Positions 59,891 through 64,000 of a stretch of 64,000 nucleotides of DNA are shown one piece after another. The stretch is from assembly GCF_000799565.1 (NCBI RefSeq), contig NZ_JUHB01000001.1, positions 1,240,001 to 1,304,000 of the forward strand, written 5' to 3'. Each line of letters begins with the position of its first letter. The stretch's first letter is position 1. Below the pieces are notes generated by a model. The model saw nothing but the letters and a program-made list of their open reading frames with translations. It was not told where the DNA came from and searched no databases. The stretch is from Cellulophaga sp. Hel_I_12. GTDB lineage: Bacteria > Bacteroidota > Bacteroidia > Flavobacteriales > Flavobacteriaceae. Position numbers and translations under genes: made by a program.

Positions 59891-59934
59891 CTTTTGACAT
59901 TATAGAAAATCAATAACACTATACGATTATAAAT

Positions 59935-60303
59935 ATGGCAGATAGAGACGCAATGGATCAAGAGGAAATTTATTCGAAAGTATTGAGAGCAGGTAGAAGA
60001 ACTTATTTTTTTGATGTTAGAAGTACAAAAGCAGGAGATTACTACTTAACCGTAACCGAAAGCAAAAAATTTACACATGACGATGGTTCTTTTCATTACA
60101 AAAAACATAAAATTTATCTCTACAAAGAAGATTTTTCTGCTTTTAAAGAAAATTTAGATGAAATGATGGAGTACATCATTAACGAAAAAGGGCAAGAAGT
60201 AATTTCAGAGCGTCATCAAAAAGATTTTAAAAAAGAAGATGAGGATACGATTACCGAAAATTCCCCGGATAGCTTTACCGATGTAAATTTTGATGATATT
60301 TAA
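59935..60303 (+). CDS. DUF3276 / PUR-family nucleic-acid-binding protein
   Basis: 122 residues. The core EIYSKVLRAGRRTYFFDVRSTKAGDYYLTVTESKK and KHKIYLYKEDFSAFKENLDEM matches the bacterial PUR (Pur-alpha-like, DUF3276) family, with the acidic tail common in Bacteroidota. Structures of bacterial PUR proteins show dimers that bind DNA/RNA. The physiological role is not known. Cytoplasmic, monocistronic, followed by a clear terminator. Confidence 0.9.
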   Translation: MADRDAMDQEEIYSKVLRAGRRTYFFDVRSTKAGDYYLTVTESKKFTHDDGSFHYKKHKIYLYKEDFSAFKENLDEMMEYIINEKGQEVISERHQKDFKKEDEDTITENSPDSFTDVNFDDI

Positions 60304-60322
60304 TATATTTAAATGATGTAAG

Positions 60323-60355
60323 AACGATTCTTTTCAAAAAGGGTCGTTTTTTATT
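60323..60355 (+). terminator. Intrinsic terminator of the PUR-family gene
   Basis: AACGATTC (60323-60330) pairs with GGGTCGTT (60341-60348) using two G-T wobbles, then a T run; 19 bp after the stop. Confidence 0.75.
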
Positions 60356-60381
60356 TTACAGTATTCTAAAACCAAATAATT

Positions 60382-62901
60382 ATGAAAAAAATACTACTCA
60401 CGCTAGTTACACTTATCTGCACAGTTGCACAGGCCCAAGAAAAAATAAGTTTAGAGTACTACTTACCGCAAAATGTAAGTTACAACCAGGAGATTCCTAA
60501 GCCCTCTGAAATCATCGGACATGAGGTAGGTGAATGGCACGTAACGCACGATAAATTAGTTTACTATATGCAAGCATTAGCCAAGGCAAGTGATCGCATT
60601 AGCCTTGAGGATCGTGGTAAGACTTTTGAAGATCGTCCTTTACTATTACTTACGATTACCGCTCCAAAAAATCATCAAAACATAGCTGACATTCAACAAA
60701 ATCACCATGCCATCACCACTAGTGAAGGAAGTAATGCAGATGTCAGCAGCATTCCAATCGTTGTTTACCAAGGTTTTTCTATCCATGGTAATGAACCAAG
60801 TGGGGCAAACGCCGGTTTAGCTTATGCTTATTATTTAGCAGCAGCTCAAGGTCCTGAAATTGAAAAATTACTAGAAGAAACGGTTATTTTAATGGATCCA
60901 TCGTTTAACCCTGACGGCTTACAACGTTTTGCCTATTGGGCTAACATGCACCGAAGTGACAATTTAAACCCCGATGGAAACGATAGAGAATACCGCGAAG
61001 TTTGGCCAGGCGGACGCACCAATCATTATTGGTTCGATATGAATAGAGATTGGCTACCTGTTCAATTGCCAGAAAGCAGAGCTCGCATTGAAACTTTTCA
61101 TAAGTGGATGCCTAATATTTTAACTGATCATCATGAAATGGGGACGAACTCTAGCTTCTTTTTTCAGCCAGGAGAACCCAATAGAGTGCATCCACTAACA
61201 CCAAAAATAAACCAAGAACTTACAGCCGAAATAGGTACATTCCACTCTAAAGCCTTAGATAAAATTGGTTCTCTATATTATTCTGAAGAAGATTATGATG
61301 ATTACTATTACGGTAAGGGCTCTACCTTTCCTGATGTTAATGGAGGTATAGGTATTTTATTTGAACAAGCGAGTTCTCGTGGTCATATTCAAGAAAGTGA
61401 CAACGGAATTATAACCTTTCCTTTTACGATACGCAACCAATTTACAACTGCGGTTTCTACCATTGAAGCTGCACAAGCGATGCGGGTTAAAATATTAAAA
61501 TACCAACAGCAGTTTTTTAAAGATGCTGCTAATGAAGCCTTAAAAAGCAAAAATAACGCGATAATTTTCGGAGATCGCAAAGATGCTGCAAAAGCTTGGC
61601 ATTTAGCAGAAATACTAGAACGTCAAAAAATAAAATTCCACTCTCTGGCTAATGATGCTACTATTAATGGCAAAAATTTTAAGAAAGAAAATAGTTATGT
61701 AATTCCATTAAACCAAAGAAACCAAAGACTAGTAAAAGCGATGTTCGAAAAAAGAACCACATTTACGGACAGTCTTTTTTATGATATTTCGGCTTGGACA
61801 TTTCCCCTAGCCTTTGATGTGGATTATGAAGAAGTAAACTCCTTAAGTAATGCAGGGAGTGAAATTACGAAATTAGCTCCCTTGAAAGGTTCTATTGGCC
61901 CTAAAGCAAATTACGCATACTTGTTTGAATGGCACGAATATTACTCCCCAAAAGCATTAAATGCCATTTTAAATAAGGGTATTCGTGTTAAAGTTGGTAA
62001 AACACCTTTTAGTGTGGAAGGTAAGTCTTATGACTATGGTACTATTATGATTCCTGTTCAGAATCAAGATTTAGATGCCACTGAGCTTCATACCTTTTTA
62101 GCGACGGTAGCACAAGAAAGTGCCATTGAGATTGTTTCGGTAGGTACTGGGCACACTGTTGGTATTGATTTAGGTAGTAATGAATTTAAAACAATCAAAA
62201 AACAAGAAGTAGCTATCTTGGTAGGTAATGGTATCACGTCTTACGATGCCGGAGAAATATGGCATTTATTTGACCAACGTTATGATATAAAGCTCACAAA
62301 ATTAGATGCTGATTACTTCAGCAGGACTGATTTAGATCGGTATACGGCGATTATTATGCCAAACACCAATAGTGGCTTAGATAAATCTGGTACTGAAAAA
62401 TTAAAAACCTGGGTGCGAAATGGCGGTAATTTAATTGGGTATAGAGGTACAACAAATTGGTTAGAAAAAAATGAATTTATAAAACTGAAGTTTAAAAATG
62501 ATACGCTTGTAGCCAAAAACATCAGTTACGAACAAAGAGAAAAATTTTCAGGTGCACAAGTAACCGGTGGTGCTATTTTTGACACCAAAATCGATAGATC
62601 GCATCCTATAAATTTCGGTTATAAAAACAATCATTTAGCCTTATTTCGAAATACCAATATCTTTATAGAGCCCAATAAAAATAGTTACAACAACCCTATT
62701 CAATACACCAATAACCCCCTATTAAGTGGGTATATTTCTGAAGAAAAATTAAAATTGCTTAAAAATAGTGTCCCATTTCAGGTCCAAGGTTCTGGAAGTG
62801 GAAATGTGATCATATTCACAGACAACACCAACTTTAGAGCTTTTTGGTACGGTACCAATAAATTATTAATGAATGCTATTTTCTTTGGAGATTTGATGTA
62901 G
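60382..62901 (+). CDS. Secreted M14-family zinc carboxypeptidase with C-terminal extension
   Basis: 839 residues with a signal peptide (about 1-19, VAQAQE). The M14 domain (about 45-370) holds the zinc ligands in QGFSIHGNEPSGANAGLA (His and Glu) and DHHEMGTNSSFFFQPGEPN (third-His region), then ILFEQASSRG in the catalytic area. The remaining 450 residues include an alpha/beta region (about 590-690, IVSVGTGHTVGIDLGSNE, WVRNGGNLIGYRGT) like a glutamine-amidotransferase fold, with no catalytic triad evident. Bacteroidota carry this large two-part type widely. It likely trims peptides in the periplasm. Single gene, terminator follows. Confidence 0.9.
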   Translation: MKKILLTLVTLICTVAQAQEKISLEYYLPQNVSYNQEIPKPSEIIGHEVGEWHVTHDKLVYYMQALAKASDRISLEDRGKTFEDRPLLLLTITAPKNHQNIADIQQNHHAITTSEGSNADVSSIPIVVYQGFSIHGNEPSGANAGLAYAYYLAAAQGPEIEKLLEETVILMDPSFNPDGLQRFAYWANMHRSDNLNPDGNDREYREVWPGGRTNHYWFDMNRDWLPVQLPESRARIETFHKWMPNILTDHHEMGTNSSFFFQPGEPNRVHPLTPKINQELTAEIGTFHSKALDKIGSLYYSEEDYDDYYYGKGSTFPDVNGGIGILFEQASSRGHIQESDNGIITFPFTIRNQFTTAVSTIEAAQAMRVKILKYQQQFFKDAANEALKSKNNAIIFGDRKDAAKAWHLAEILERQKIKFHSLANDATINGKNFKKENSYVIPLNQRNQRLVKAMFEKRTTFTDSLFYDISAWTFPLAFDVDYEEVNSLSNAGSEITKLAPLKGSIGPKANYAYLFEWHEYYSPKALNAILNKGIRVKVGKTPFSVEGKSYDYGTIMIPVQNQDLDATELHTFLATVAQESAIEIVSVGTGHTVGIDLGSNEFKTIKKQEVAILVGNGITSYDAGEIWHLFDQRYDIKLTKLDADYFSRTDLDRYTAIIMPNTNSGLDKSGTEKLKTWVRNGGNLIGYRGTTNWLEKNEFIKLKFKNDTLVAKNISYEQREKFSGAQVTGGAIFDTKIDRSHPINFGYKNNHLALFRNTNIFIEPNKNSYNNPIQYTNNPLLSGYISEEKLKLLKNSVPFQVQGSGSGNVIIFTDNTNFRAFWYGTNKLLMNAIFFGDLM

Positions 62902-62924
62902 TAGTTTAAAAAGTTGATGACTTA

Positions 62925-62967
62925 TAAAAAAGGAAGTACATAGTAAATGTGCTTCCTGTTTTTTTTT
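62925..62967. terminator. Bidirectional terminator between M14 and PlsC-like genes
   Basis: GGAAGTACA (62932-62940) and TGTGCTTCC (62948-62956) form a 9-bp stem with one mismatch. A run precedes, T run (62959-62967) follows; the T run overlaps the stop codon of the convergent acyltransferase gene. Confidence 0.75.
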
Positions 62968-64000
62968 AGCTAAATTTGGTATAGGTCAAATTACCTAAAA
63001 ACAAAGCGATACTTATCATAAGTGCTATAGGTATATCCCAAAAAAATATTCCTAAAACTAGTATGCATAGGTAATAAAAAGGATAAGCAATTACTGAGAA
63101 AGCAAATCGCATGGTACTAATAAATTCTTGTTCTTTAATTTTTGGTTTAATAAACCTTCTCCACGAGAACACCATTGGAAAATTAAACAGCAAGAAAATA
63201 AATTTACTAAAAAAGTCAAACCAACCTTGACTACTTTTGATCTCTGGTATTTTTGTGCTTTCTGTGATAGGAATTAAACTCTTATTGATATTCTCAGGAA
63301 CTAAATAATCAGCTCCTAACAGTTCTAATTTTTCAATAATGGCATCGTAGTCCTTTTCACTTTCAATATGCGTTGTTAATGTTTTTAATTGCTCATGAAC
63401 TAATTTTATAAAAATATCTTTAGAACGAACCACATCTTGAGCATTATATACGTCTTGTACTCGAATAGGCTCACCATAAAATACGGCTACCTTATCTGGA
63501 AAATTTGCTCCGTTTTTATAGTTTAAACCAATAGGTACTATATAAATATCTAAATCCGGAAATTTTTCTAAACTAGATAAAATAATTCTGGTAAACCCTT
63601 TGCTTAGTGGCCTAACCCTCCTTTTTAAATTGTGATTCCCCTCAGGAAATAGTACAATTGCTTCGCTCTTCGCTAGGAGTTCTGTGCAAATGTAAAACGT
63701 TTGTTCATTATTTTTTAGGGATTTGATTCCATCTCTAATTCTGTAAATAGGAATCATTTTAAAAAAAGTAAAAATCGATTTTAGTATTTTATTTTTAAAC
63801 ACACTGGCACGTGTCAAAAAAAAAGGACTTCGGCCACAAGCGGTGCCAATTAAAATAGTATCTAAAAAAGCATTCTGATGGTTTGATAAAAACAAAACAG
63901 GTTTATTTCTAGGTACATTTTCAATTCCGCGAACTACTATTTGACCAAAATAAAGGTGCAACAAGCCTTTAACAACTGCTCTAACTATTTTATAAATTAA
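62966..64000 (-). CDS. PlsC-like lysophospholipid acyltransferase, 5' end outside window
   Basis: The frame stays open to base 64000 without an ATG; the TTG at 63964 sits inside conserved sequence (upstream reads IYKIVRAVVKGLLHLYFGQ), so the start lies right of the window. At least 344 residues are visible. The acyltransferase core shows FLSNHQNAFLDTILI (the catalytic His/Asp motif, with five rather than four residues between), FPEGNHNLKRRVRPLSKGF, and YGEPIRVQDV. Two C-terminal membrane segments follow (about 265-285 and 300-330). It probably transfers an acyl chain to lysophosphatidate or an ornithine/other lysolipid at the inner membrane. Substrate uncertain. Confidence 0.87.
   Translation of the reverse strand, partial: LIYKIVRAVVKGLLHLYFGQIVVRGIENVPRNKPVLFLSNHQNAFLDTILIGTACGRSPFFLTRASVFKNKILKSIFTFFKMIPIYRIRDGIKSLKNNEQTFYICTELLAKSEAIVLFPEGNHNLKRRVRPLSKGFTRIILSSLEKFPDLDIYIVPIGLNYKNGANFPDKVAVFYGEPIRVQDVYNAQDVVRSKDIFIKLVHEQLKTLTTHIESEKDYDAIIEKLELLGADYLVPENINKSLIPITESTKIPEIKSSQGWFDFFSKFIFLLFNFPMVFSWRRFIKPKIKEQEFISTMRFAFSVIAYPFYYLCILVLGIFFWDIPIALMISIALFLGNLTYTKFS

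Overview
The window looks like a chromosomal segment of a marine-type member of the Flavobacteriaceae (Bacteroidota). The evidence is low GC, start codons usually without a Shine-Dalgarno sequence, repeated use of the Bacteroidota -7 promoter element TAnnTTTG, a protein with a type IX secretion (type B, CHU_C-like) C-terminus, TonB-dependent receptors with an ECF sigma/FecR pair, and family-specific genes (DUF5606, DUF3276/PUR, DUF1573). It holds 54 credible protein genes, two of them cut by the window edges, and one tRNA. There is no rRNA, CRISPR array or insertion sequence.

Layout. 1-3750: the 3' part of an operon for a type II secretion/type IV pilus-like machine: secretin, a GspL/PilMN-like protein and a GspM/PilO-like protein. 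It is visibly more AT-rich than the rest. 3907-5660: a CTnDOT-type tyrosine recombinase facing a tRNA-Pro(GGG). Iterons and inverted repeats lie between them, and a 107-bp tandem duplication starts inside the tRNA; this looks like one end of an integrated element. 5845-9259: secreted or lipoprotein carbohydrate-active genes (SGNH esterase, GH20 hexosaminidase, lactonase-type propeller). 9383-15894, mostly minus strand: a giant propeller-amidohydrolase, an orphan PAS histidine kinase, and ruvX-def-DUF5606. 15999-20245: dapD, then a surface-polymer module (cytidylyltransferase-like enzyme, TagF-GT2 fusion, WaaE-like GT2). 20498-28739: tsaC, cca, heme A synthase, a pRiA4b ORF-3-like protein, an NdpA-like nucleoid protein, an unnamed kinase-like protein, and an ABC exporter pair. 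28853-31561: a T9SS type B surface protein.

31625-49678 is mainly housekeeping: uvrB, M20 peptidase, hsp20, sucC, lysA, guaB, HMG-CoA lyase, pyrD, with a FecA-like TonB receptor at 43704. 49808-54681 is a complete cell-surface signalling cassette (ECF sigma, FecR anti-sigma, TonB transducer). 54840-64000: pepT, nusB-DUF1573-yajC, an MsbA-like ABC exporter, a PUR-family protein, a large M14 carboxypeptidase, and a PlsC-like acyltransferase running off the right edge.

Most likely to repay further work: (1) the truncated secretion/pilus cluster next to an integrase and tRNA-Pro, which may be carried by a mobile element; (2) the unnamed protein at 25410-26492, which carries a kinase-like catalytic signature; (3) the TagF-GT2 fusion with its coupled cytidylyltransferase; (4) repeat-based candidate operators upstream of hsp20 and of the FecA-like receptor gene. 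All functions are inferred from reading the sequence; no database search was possible.
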